Positions 52,701-60,929 of a stretch of 64,000 nucleotides of DNA are shown in pieces. The stretch is from the NCBI GenBank assembly GCA_008729055.1, contig SDUX01000004.1, positions 3,846,172-3,910,171 of the forward strand. Direction: 5' to 3'. The position numbers and the translations under genes were made by a program. The notes beneath the pieces are model-generated. The model searched no databases and had not been told where the DNA came from. It worked only from the letters and a program-made list of their open reading frames with translations. Each line of letters opens with the position of its first letter. Within the stretch, counting starts at the first letter, position 1. This DNA comes from Pyropia haitanensis. Taxonomy: Eukaryota; Rhodophyta; Bangiophyceae; Bangiales; Bangiaceae.

Positions 52701-54039
52701 GGCTGCCAAGGCGGTGGCCAAGGGCATCCGGCTGTTCAAGTCTGACCGTCCGGACGCCGAGAAGTCTGGGCGCGCTGCGTCGTTGCGCGCTGTCGTGACG
52801 GAGAACGATTTCGAAAAGCGCCTCCTCTCCGACGTGGTGCCCGCCGAGGAGCTGGGCGTGACGTTTGACAGCATCGGCGCGCTGGACAAGGTCAAGGAGA
52901 CGCTTCACGAGATTGTCATGCTTCCGCTGCAGCGACCCGAACTTTTCCGCCGGGGAAACCTAGCCAAACCCACGAAGGGGGTGCTGCTGTTCGGACCACC
53001 GGGCACGGGCAAGACGATGCTGGCAAAGGCGGTGGCCACCGAGGCGGGGGCCAACTTTATGAACGTCTCCTTGTCGTCGGTGGCATCCAAGTGGTTTGGG
53101 GAAGGCGAGAAGTTTGTCAAGGCCGTCTTCTCGTTGGCCCGTAAGATTGCTCCTTCGGTCATCTTTATTGACGAGGTCGACTCGATGCTGGGCAAGCGCG
53201 GCGAAAAGCGCACTGAGCACGAGGCCACCCGCAAGATGAAGAACGAGTTTATGTCTGCTTGGGATGGCCTCCGCACGCGAGACTCGGAGCGGGTGCTGGT
53301 CCTGGGCGCCACCAACCGACCATTTGACCTCGACGACGCGGTGCTGCGCCGGCTCCCCCGGCGGCTGCTCGTGGATCTGCCTGACGCGGCCAACCGGGCC
53401 AAGATCCTCAAGATCATCACCCGCGAAGAGGTCCTGGGGCCAGATGTGGATCTAGAGGCCCTCGCCACCATGCTACAGGGCTACTCGGGATCGGACCTGC
53501 GCAACCTGTGCATCGCCGCCGCGTACAACCCGATTCGCGAGCTCCTCAAGACCGAGAAGGGGATCAAGACTCCGAAGGCAGCTGCTTCCCCAGCTGCCAA
53601 AGCCGTTGTCGCTGAGGATGGTGACGAGAAGGCCGCGGCCACCGAAGTAGGTGCCGCCAAGACCGCCGCTGCCACCGAGGAAGGTGTCGCGAAGACCGCC
53701 GCGATTGACGACACGGTGGGCGCGGATGCGGTTGTGGTGGAGGTGGACGCTGCTGCGCCCGCGGCTGGCCGTGCTATTCCCCCCGACGGTTACGCCAGCA
53801 GCGACGACAGCATTGACGAGGAGGATCCATTACGGAGCGTCATGCTGGTACCCGATGAGGTGCCAACGCCCGCGCTGCGGCCGCTATCGCAATCGGACTT
53901 TTTGAAGGCCAAGGACGAGGTCAGCTCGAGCGTGTCGGAAGACGCGGTGAGCATCGCGGAGCTCCGCAAGTGGGGGGAGGAGTATGGCGACGGGTACGGC
54001 AAGGGGACTTTGAGCAAGGCGCTCACGTACTTCCTGTGA
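46714..54039 (+). CDS. Giant FHA-AAA ATPase (plant-type, MSP1/katanin-like AAA domain)
   Basis: 2441 aa in one frame from the ATG at 46714. From memory it matches the plant 'AAA-type ATPase with FHA domain' family (At1g02890/At4g02480 type), which is about 1200 aa. Blocks in order: FHA at about 493-593 (CWGNLLSQTS ... VFSVGRGSRCQLQLRD ... YIFQNL); SNFPYSHLSPELRDVL and RPRVLLVGPSGTETYQEKL at about 1028-1090; a small beta domain at about 1371-1535 (FKVGDRVRFVG ... VGVRFDTPV ... HGYFC); and a meiotic-clade AAA module with Walker A GPPGTGKT (2094-2101), Walker B VIFIDEVDS (from 2149), arginine-finger region RLPRR and C-terminal helix WGEEYGDGYG. Long Ser/Ala/Thr/Pro-rich, acidic spacers separate the blocks and double the length. 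FHA domains bind phosphothreonine. Substrate and site of action are unknown. Confidence 0.93.
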   Translation: MDNGGGGGGSGGGSGRGGASGSNGARDGGGGGTDPLNSHSPAARTRSARKRAASSAAAPAARGSGGSDAIPPVAASVSSSALVPPQPSAPSSSPAGRRVGTAAAAAPTAAASPRLGTTAAGPGAGSGTGPAAATASESSAISAAVASAYKRRRTAGGAAIGGGGDAHVAPASPGSAAAVGASARAPTGAAAEERPRERSVTPRRESAVGGDKSGGAVPATVPDGASPPPSTRVVSGAGVRRSGGDGGSARGSAPPSRSTGAAGDGVPPRSGPAGQPAGGPAASLALDPRVSPSREDSASIIAHGAESGGGRVAVPADSFVAEQSFKPDAGAGARGSVPRVAGGVGGGEAREKGEEGSLAVAGGGAEGAAGSGAAAATAAGAGAAAGPGGGTPSGVAGASHRPSVSAPGATTTSTVGPGDEAKKLYDLFQQLATALQSVVPKLVTSGGASGSGSADGSHSGGTSCGMVAAAAASGGVVAVAKHPPPKPPPPRKCWGNLLSQTSSQANVSLKGVVFSVGRGSRCQLQLRDPSVSCIVLRLFPLQGRVIIESYSNSTLTTVDSKPLTKGSRMWLPDGAEVAITTSSARTYTYIFQNLLSPTDALDAPSAAGGAGPYSSVPPGGVGVSATSLDPPPLPPSTGSGGIPAGGAAGPFSPLASSGELSADGKFFVVKFPLLESHVKAAGTKAKPANAASAAVVPNTATTGVPAAAAAATVAGAIDDAVAPQEEPAVKHPSPLAGASTAAAAASAAIAQWLALEPPSSLSKDALAVREEAHALVTELSSSPDGWSQASTVVRLCELIKSIVTSEQVVAPPSAEDAGQESATKAPGAPAAGAETAGSPAKEPTSGDSRAQAPGGDAPADALTRVPSKDKAVEDDGDDMAVDTAVAASKPAPAVPGADASPSSLLRADSPIAGRTPAARSATRDDQPSTPGASDVLGTPPRVGFGSAAVTPIHTAEAALLLGIAPPTGDGDGDKALGTSAEEPADKAKVPPATLKDDAALTAEVRAAGKSLFKKSLAAGTDHVDLSLSNFPYSHLSPELRDVLVHTAYLHLHHPDVAGRVSATLSSFRPRVLLVGPSGTETYQEKLVRALASHLDAALAVVDLAALASESSSVSGSSGGSTAEVVDALQGPEKAVSTPAEANGQTASVSPSRLDDDVMDVDGGAAAASSSDPTKQRVSDSAAGDKAKETSDRDDDAAASKDGDATDDAPTPAVEGASPAGQTSGVVPAATSGSDAMKTPNVADTDAKATTPLVAAPATPAPVAPIPSRAKPPVPPVASPARPGLAGATAAKASAGAAGASAATTAKARVSGGTQATPSIAGTDEVKDKDAAADGAAAELSKSHKVNWAVPLDSEIPVDKTASDAENDRGAFKVGDRVRFVGPAASSVVPRSPSSIAYKRAERRLRNRHAATSARRGGDGSPLPLVPPMPFLPPSLGDSAAGRSFLDDELQRALFMSGSAAGPGFLRPRSSVRVVGIGNLGGAAGPGGPLPGAVGRVVLTFSGNARVGVRFDTPVTRGSNLGNRCEGTHGYFCRSSELEPEAAAAASSPTSAVPVSSISLLDAIVEAAGASLAVPDAPPLILYVRDAEQLVAGGEDADAMAARLHAALSKLPRRVLVVGSMTSIDAVRSAANGASRPPSGSGAFGDLTRPNALAGLFFPRGGGSGTSLGTGGGRGDLSGMFNFNVLEQLTRMEERMDRGPLAGGAATGTGATATPAATVPASVSLFPVRVPILPPLDEEKATVWRAEIDKDIAAGKRKVNQARLAEVLASVNMECPDLDSVADEDISVDTLTTDAVERVVAFAASIQLKSNELQAKRQARRRARAAEAAAAAPTPAKDKPAEVAAADSAPVAAASLADAAELPVSTDATLEEVPLEPEVVQASIDAVARSSSGQDAPSTAILTTATDDTPMVTTETGAAVLSGAPDAAPGAATVHDGAAKRASPDIVPPERTADAVEPAGVAPASAPSRAGSGDKAAATKASAGASAASPKSPPLVVAAKAVAKGIRLFKSDRPDAEKSGRAASLRAVVTENDFEKRLLSDVVPAEELGVTFDSIGALDKVKETLHEIVMLPLQRPELFRRGNLAKPTKGVLLFGPPGTGKTMLAKAVATEAGANFMNVSLSSVASKWFGEGEKFVKAVFSLARKIAPSVIFIDEVDSMLGKRGEKRTEHEATRKMKNEFMSAWDGLRTRDSERVLVLGATNRPFDLDDAVLRRLPRRLLVDLPDAANRAKILKIITREEVLGPDVDLEALATMLQGYSGSDLRNLCIAAAYNPIRELLKTEKGIKTPKAAASPAAKAVVAEDGDEKAAATEVGAAKTAAATEEGVAKTAAIDDTVGADAVVVEVDAAAPAAGRAIPPDGYASSDDSIDEEDPLRSVMLVPDEVPTPALRPLSQSDFLKAKDEVSSSVSEDAVSIAELRKWGEEYGDGYGKGTLSKALTYFL

Positions 54040-54962
54040 GGTGTGGTGGTGACCGGCGGACGGATTCGTGTGAGGGGGGGGGACGGGAGGGGGGTGGCGG
54101 GGGAGGAGGTTGTGAGTATTGGCCACATGGGGCCCTCGTGCCCCCCCATGTAGACTTGGCTTGGGAGCGCGGGACGTCAATGGCGGCGGCGGTTGTGTTA
54201 TCCCTGTGAATAGGGAGCGACGTGTAGGAGACTGCCCGAGGTGCGCGTGTCTCCGCGCGCCGCTCCGTGCCGGGCGTATTATCTTTTCTTGTGGTTGTGT
54301 TTTTGTGTGTTTGTCGTCCCTTTTTTTTTTATCGATTACTGCCGCCCCGGCGGCTCCCCTGCGCTGCGTGGTTGGCAGGGGGGTGTGCGCGCCGCCGCGG
54401 CTGTGTGTGTAGACCACTCGTGTGTGCATCCCCCCCTTTTTTTTTATCCTTTACGACGGACGACCCGTACCGGCGCCGGCGGCACCGCCCGGCCCGAGCG
54501 GCCGTCCCGGGGATGACCCGCCCCCGTCACCCGGACGGTGCGTGCCCCCTAGCTAGCCGTTTCTTCTCTGTCGGCTTGCCCCCCCCCAATTGCGCACCGC
54601 CCGCACGGTCACGGGCGTGCAGGGGAATGACAGGCTCGCCGCCCCCCCCCCGCCCGCTGCCGGCTGCGGGTGCTCGTCTCGGCCACGGGGGGTGGCAGAG
54701 CGGGGGCCGTCGCCTCTGCCAGAGGAGCCGAGGAGGGGGTCAACGGCGCCGCCCGCCGGGGGCGCGGGCGGGGAGGGGGGGGCGGGAGGGGGTTGGCCTG
54801 GGATGCCGCCGCCCCGCCGCCGCCCGGCGACGACGCGTCGCCACCTCGTCTGGCGGCAGGGTGGTACGGAACGCGATGGTTTGTGGTTGTGTGGGCGGCC
54901 GGTGCCCGCGCGACGACCCGCCACCGCGGCCGCCGCGTAGCGGCGCACCCCGCTCGTCTCCC

Positions 54963-55000
<38 letters not shown>

Positions 55001-55722
55001 ACCGCCACCGCCACCCTCACCGCGGCGTCCCCCCAGCCCCTCCCCACCACCCACACCAGCACCAGCAGCGACGCGGGCGCATGCCACCCCACACACCCCC
55101 CCCCCAACTCCCGCCCGGCATGCGCAGGAGCGCCCACACAGCCACGGGGCCACGTCGTCGGCCGGCGCGCCGCCACCCGCGGGCGGCCGCCGGGGCGCCA
55201 CGCCGCCACGCGGCGGCGCAGCCGGGGGGGGGGAAGGCCGCCGCCCGCCGCCGCCGTGGCGGGAGCGCCACGCCGTGCGCGCGGGGCTTGGCCAAACCCG
55301 TACCGCCGCCGCCGCCGCCGCGGCCACCGCCACCACCGCCGCCGCCGCCTCCACGCAGCGCGTCGGGGCGGACCCCCACGCCGCCGCCGCTGGGGGTGCC
55401 GCCGCACCCGCGCGGCGGCCCCTCCCCGTGGCGCCCGCGGCGCCACGCCAGCCGCGTCGCCTCGGCCGCCGTTCCGTCGGGCGCCCCACGCCCCACCACC
55501 ACCCCGCCCGCCATCCTCCCCCACGTGTGATGCGCGCGGTCCCATCGCGCTGCTCGCCCCCCCCCCCCAACACAGAACCTTCCCCCCCTCCCCCCCCCCC
55601 CCCTCCCCCCAAAAAAACAACGCCCAACGCCACCGCTCACCCCCCCCCTTCAAGCGGGGCGACGACGGAGCGCCCCGCCGCGGCCCCCACACCACCACCG
55701 CCGCCACGGGGAATGGATGCCG
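54040..55722. other. Convergent intergenic region
   Basis: 1.7 kb between the FHA-AAA and GT61 stops. It contains T runs (54318-54329, 54436-54445), CCACCG repeats (54965-55020) and C runs (55555-55612). Extended frames here are Pro/Arg/His strings without domains. Confidence 0.5.
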
Positions 55723-58469
55723 TCAGTCCCCTGGTGAGTGCGCGCTCGCCACGTACGAGTGCGGGTTGCCAGCGGCCGCCGCCGCCGCCGCCGCCGCCGC
55801 CGGTGCCGCCGCCGCGTCGCGTACCGCCGCCGCGGCACGCACGCCACCCGCCGCGGCGGAGCCGTCGGTCGCCGCGGCGGCAGCCGCCACGTCGGGCGCG
55901 TCGGCCGCGGCGTCGGCGTCGGCGGCGGCGGCCGCCGCGGCGTCGGTGCCCGTGGCGGCCGCGGCGTCGGGCGCGGCGGCCGTGGCCGCCACGCCCGTCG
56001 CCAACCCCGCCGCCGCCGTGGCCGCCGACGCTGGCAGCTCGGCCCGCGGCGGCGGCGGCGGCGGCGCCGCCGCCGCCGCGGCATCCGCAGCAGCACCCGC
56101 GGTGGCACCCGCCGGCGATGGTGGCCGCCGTCTGGCCGTGCCGCCCCCCCGTGCGGTACACAGGGCGAGCCCCCGCTCCCACGCCGCCTTGGCCACCGCC
56201 GGCACGTCCACGACCAAGCTCTGCCGCCGCACACACCACCGCCGCCGCCGGACGGGCCCGTCGTTATCCGCCCGCTCCAGCCGCAGCCGCCCCGGCCCGG
56301 TGTTGCCGCCCGCGACGGCCGCGTCCCACTCTGCGTACGCGGCGGCGAGCGGCGGCGGCAGCGGCCCGCCCGCCGCGTACGCGTCGGCGGCGCCATTGTA
56401 GTGGGCGAGGCACGCCTTGTACGCGGCGCTGTCGGCGGCGGCGACCACCTCGGTGTGTGGGTAGCCGAGGAGGTCCGCCAGCTGCGCAAACAGCTCGGCG
56501 GTGTAGGCAAACGGGTACACCTCAATGATCGCCGACCCCGGGCGGAGGAAGACCATGTTGCTCAGGCCCGCGCCGTGGCTCGCGACGAGCACGTCGGTGG
56601 CGCGCATCGCCGCCCGCTGCTGCGCAAACGTCATCGACTCAAAGTGCGCCTCGGAGACGGTCACGTCCACGCGGGGGGGCGCGAAAAAGTGGTTGTGGCC
56701 CGCCGCGAGGGCGGTAATGGCCGCCGCGAGCTCCTTGGTCTGCACCAGCTGCCGCTCGCCGGCGCGGCTGTTGAGGGTGACGTGGATGGCACAGGGGGCT
56801 GCCGCCGCGGCGGCCGCCGCGTCGGCGGCCGCCGCGGACGTGTCGCCAGGGCCACCACCCGCAGCGGCGGCGGTGGCGGCAGCCGCCACCGCGGCGGTGA
56901 CCGCGGCGGCGTCCGCCTCGAGCCGGCTCGTGCGGGGCTGCCGGGCGGCGGCGAAAAACGGGTTGGCGTCGCGCAGCGCCGCGCGGGGCATCCGCCAAAA
57001 CACGTGCGCGGTGGACAGGATGGAGCGGAAGCACACGCCGACCGCCGCGGCCGCCGCCGACGGCGCCGCGGGCGCGACCGCCGCGGCGAGTGCAAACGCA
57101 CGGTCGCGGTCGAGGTAGGTCATGCCGCGGATGGGGCGCGGCGGCGGCGCCGCCGCGGCGGCTGCGTCAGCAGCGGCCGCCGGTGGCGCGTCGCCCGCCT
57201 TGGCCATCAGCCGTGCAAAGCCCGTGACCCAGCTGCTGTTGAACCCACCCCGGTCGAGGTAGAGCGCCAGGTTGGCCGTCGCCGGCGCCGCGTCCGGCGC
57301 ACACTCGCCGCCCCCCGCGGTTGCGCAGTAGCGCGTGGCGGCCCCCTCCCAGCGCGAGCCCGCGAGGAGGTCCATCAGCACCAGCGGCGCGACCGCGTCG
57401 GACAAAAAGTGGGGCATGTGCGTGCGCAGCGGCGCCGGGGAGAGGAGGTCGAGCGCCGCGTAGCGGGACGAGCGGATGAGGCGGAGGCGCGCCTCGGCGG
57501 CGGCCTCGCCGAGCACGTACAGCGGCCGCCGGATGCCACAGCGGCCGACCCAGGTGTGGTGGGCGGCCATCCACGCGGGCAGCGCAACCGACCCGTTGCG
57601 CAGCTGGCAGGCGGTGTGGAAGCGGCAAAAGGGGAGGATGAGGTTGTTGACCCGCCGCACCGACTTGTGGTGCCACCGCTCGAGCGCCTCGAGCGCCACG
57701 GGGGGGGACCCCGCCGCTCCCCGCAACGCCGACGGCGGCGGTGGGGCGACCAGGTCACCCCACTTGACGCTGCTCACCGCGTCCCACGGGTCGTCGCCGA
57801 GCGCCGCGGCGCTCCACGGCGCGCCATCGTCCTCGTCGCCAACGCCGCCGTCGACGGCGGCGCCGTCGGGGGGGGCGGGCGCCGCGGGCCGCGCCGCCGT
57901 CGCCGCGCCGCCATCGTCGTCGCCATTCCCGCCGCGCGTGGCCGAGCCGGCGGCGGCGGCGGCGGCGGCGGCGGCATCGGCCGCCTCGTCGCTGCCAGCC
58001 GCCGGCTCTGGTGCCCCCTCACCGTCTCCCTCTGCCCCCCCGCCTCGGGTATCCGTGGACCCAACAGCTCCGCGGAGCGCACCGCCGTCCGCGTCGGCGG
58101 CTTCAAGTGGCGCCCCCCCCTCCCCCCCACCCCCCCCCGTCGCCGCCGACGCGGCCGCGGCGGCGGGTGCCGCGCCGCCCCCCCCCCCCGCCCCCAAGTG
58201 GAGCCCCCCCAACGACGCGGCCCACCCCCCCCCCCCCCCAGCGACGGCGTTGGCGGCCACGGCAGCGCGCCTACCAGGCCGCCCGCGCCCGCCGCGGCGC
58301 CCGCCGACAGGAACGCGACCGCCGCCGGCGCCGCCCGCCGCGCCGCCGCCACCACCGCCACGACGGCGGCAACGCCCAGCGCGGCGGCCGCCGCCGCGGT
58401 TGCCGGGCGTGCCGCGGCCGCGGCGGCGGCGGCGCGGAGGCTGGCGCGGGGCTTGCCGCCGCCGCCCAT
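55723..58469 (-). CDS. GT61 (DUF563) glycosyltransferase, type II Golgi protein (one frame break)
   Basis: The start at 58469 (MGGGGKPRASLRAAA) leads into an Ala/Val/Leu-rich hydrophobic anchor, as in Golgi type II glycosyltransferases. The anchor and the rest of the protein are in different frames, with the change at the C run 58225-58239 (plus strand). After a low-complexity stem the GT61 core begins with RPLYVLGEAAAEARLRL and LRTHMPHFLSDAVAPLVLM. It continues through VTVSEAHFESMTFAQQ to the family signature HGAGLSNMVFLRPGSAIIEV (about 56516-56578). The protein ends in a Pro/Ala-rich tail after WERGLALC. GT61 enzymes add xylose, arabinose or N-acetylglucosamine to polysaccharides or glycoproteins. 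In an alga with a matrix-rich wall, a role in wall polysaccharide or protein glycosylation is plausible, but donor and acceptor cannot be read from sequence. About 915 aa. Confidence 0.85.
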
Positions 58470-59259
58470 GGCCAGTGGCAGGGCCGTGCCGCCGCCGGTG
58501 GGGGGGGGAGCAAAGCGGCGACGGCGGCCGGTGCCGGTGCCGCCGCCGCCGCCGCCACCGCCGCCGCGTGTGGCTGGGGGGGGGGGGAGTGGGCGCCGCC
58601 GGGAAGGGCCAGCCGCATTCGCATCGTCACCGACGGGAGAAGGTGGGAAGGAGGTGGGGGGGGGATGGGGTGGGGGGGTGGGGGAGGAGCTATGGGGAAC
58701 GGGGTTGGGGGGGTGGGGTGATGTGGGGATGGGGTTGGGGGATGGAGGCGGCGGCGGGGCGGACTCGCAACCGAAAACAGCCAACGTCGAGCCAGAGTTG
58801 AAGGGGGTGAGCGAGCGCACAGCCGGAGGGAAGAAGGGTAGGGTGGGAGGGAGGGGACCAGTGACCGAGCAAGACGGCGAGACGGCCACACGTGGGAGAG
58901 GAGGGTGCGGACGCCACCGTCGGCGTCGGCCGGCGCGGCCGGCCACGCCTGCGGCGCGCCCCTCTATTTTTTTGCGCCCCCGGGACCGCGGCCGCGGCGG
59001 GACGGCGGCGGTGGCGGCCGCCGCTGGCAGTGGCGCCGCCACGGCGGTCCCGCCACCCGCCGCAACAGCAGCGGCGGCGGCGGCCTCGCGCGCTCCCGGG
59101 AGCCGGGGCAGGCCGCGTTGCACCGAAACCCCCCCCCCCCCCCCTCCCCCTCTCCCCCCCCGCCCCCTCCCCACTTGCCGCGTCACCCGCCGCCGACCGC
59201 CGTGGCGGCGGGAGTGCCGGCGGGGGGGGGGGCGGGACGGCGGCGGCGGCGGTGGCGGC

Positions 59260-59291
<32 letters not shown>

Positions 59292-60929
59292 ACCAATCGA
59301 TGGGCGCCGTCCCGCCGGGCGTGGTGGCGGCGGCGGCCGCCGCCGCGGCGGTCGATGGTGGGTGGCCACGCGGCGGGCTGGCAGCGGCGGCGGGCCGCCA
59401 CGCGCGCGGAGGGACGGTGGGGGGCGGCGCCGCGGTACCACCGTGGTGGGGCAATGGCGGCGCGGCTGGGGCCCACCGCCGTTGCGCCACCCACCACCCC
59501 CGCCACTACTGCCGCTGCCACAGCTGCCGCTGCTGCTGCCGCTGCTGCTGCTGCTGCCGCTGCGGTTGCCGCTGCTGCTGCTGCCGCTGCCGCTGCTGCT
59601 GCCGCTGCCGCTGAGCGGACAGCGGCGGGTGCAGTGGCCGCAGCGGCGGCGGCGGGGGGGGGGGAGGGAGGGACGCGGCAGGCACCGCCTGCCCATCGCG
59701 ACGCGCGGGGGAGGCCGTGCCGACCGCCGCGGGCGGCGACGCACAGCGTTCCCGCTGCGGACGCGGCCGCCCCGCCCCCCCCCCCCGCTCCTCGCGGCGG
59801 CGGTGGCCGGCCGCCCCGGCGGCCGACTGACACGGGCGGCGGCGGGTGGCGGCGGCGGGGCGGGACCGAGCGGCGCTCGCTCGGTCGGCCACCCGCCAAC
59901 ACGGCGCCGCGGGAGCGGGAGCGCGGGCTCGCCGCCGCACCGGCGCGTGCGGGAGCTCAATTCAGGAGCCGACGAATTGATCGCCCCGGCGGTGTGGCGG
60001 TCGATGATGCCACGTGTCACGATCGGCCAATAGACGGCCTGGACCCGCGAACGCTGGCAGTGTCGTCACACACTACTAGGTCCCATTCCATACGCGACGA
60101 CGCACAAGTGCTACCACTACGTGGGTTGTCGGCCGCCGAGATGTCTGGATGGGGGCGGCGGCCGCGCCCGTCGCGCGCGGTAGCGCACCCCCCACCTCGC
60201 CGGTCGTAGGCTCGCTGCGGCCGCGCGGCGGGCGGCGGCGCGAGCGCCGCGCCCGCCGCACCGCCAGCCGCCTCGTGCCAGCACCCGCCGCCGCGCCCAC
60301 CGCCGCCGCGCCCACCGCCGCCGCACCCACCCGACCCCCGATCCCGCCGCGGGGCTGGCGCGCCGCGTCCGCGCCGCCGCGCCGTCGGTGCCGCCCGCGT
60401 CCCGCGCCGCCTCCCGCCGCCCCGTCCGGCCCCCACCCACGCCGCGTCGCGCGGCGCCGCGCGGCGCGTCCACGCCGGCAGCCTCCTCCCCTCTACCACC
60501 CCCCCCCCCCCTCGCCCCCCCCCCGGTGGCGTGCCCGCCCGTGGTGACCGCCGCGGTCGGTGCGGGTCTGGCGGCGGCGGGCCACCGGCCGGCGGCGGTC
60601 CCCCCTAGCGCGCCCCCCTACCTCCACCGCCCTCGTCGGCGCGGCGGCTGCTGCGGCGGTCCGCGGCGGCAGCTCTCCGCGGCGGCGGCGCGGTAGGGTT
60701 GGTACGCTCCGCCGCGTCGCGCTCCGTGGGCTGGCTGGCCGGCTGCGCCGGCCGCGGCCCGCCGGCCGTGCCTGGGTTGTGGCCACCGCGGCGGCGGGGT
60801 CTCCCCCTTCCCCCCCCCCCCCCCGCCCCCCTTGCCCCCCCCTCCGCTGGCCTCTCTCTTTCTGGCTCCCCGTCTTTCCTCCCCTCTTGCTCTCCCCCCC
60901 CCCCCCCCCCCCCCTCACCGTTGACCGTC
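58470..60929. other. Divergent intergenic region between GT61 and makorin
   Basis: 2.5 kb. It contains G-rich minisatellite-like GGGGT repeats (58650-58740), C runs (59131-59160), a CTG/CCG tract (59510-59615), a moderate-GC stretch (59945-60130), and C runs just before the makorin ATG (60895-60914). A frame from 60149 begins MGAAAAPVARG but gives only Arg/Pro/Ala sequence and is not supported as a gene. Confidence 0.45.
59510..59615. repeat. CTG/CCG trinucleotide tract
   Basis: About 100 bp of interspersed GCTG, CTG and CCG units (CTGCTGCTGCTGCCG pattern) in the GT61-makorin intergenic region. A simple-sequence repeat likely to vary in length. Confidence 0.8.

Noticed and set aside
55738..60033. 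A 1431-residue plus-strand frame
   Set aside because: It covers the GT61 gene in antisense and then simple repeats; composition is Arg/Gly/Pro noise.
60149..60547. Plus-strand frame beginning MGAAAAPVARG, resembling a myristoylated start
   Set aside because: The remainder is Arg/Pro/Ala only, with no domain and no continuation in another frame.
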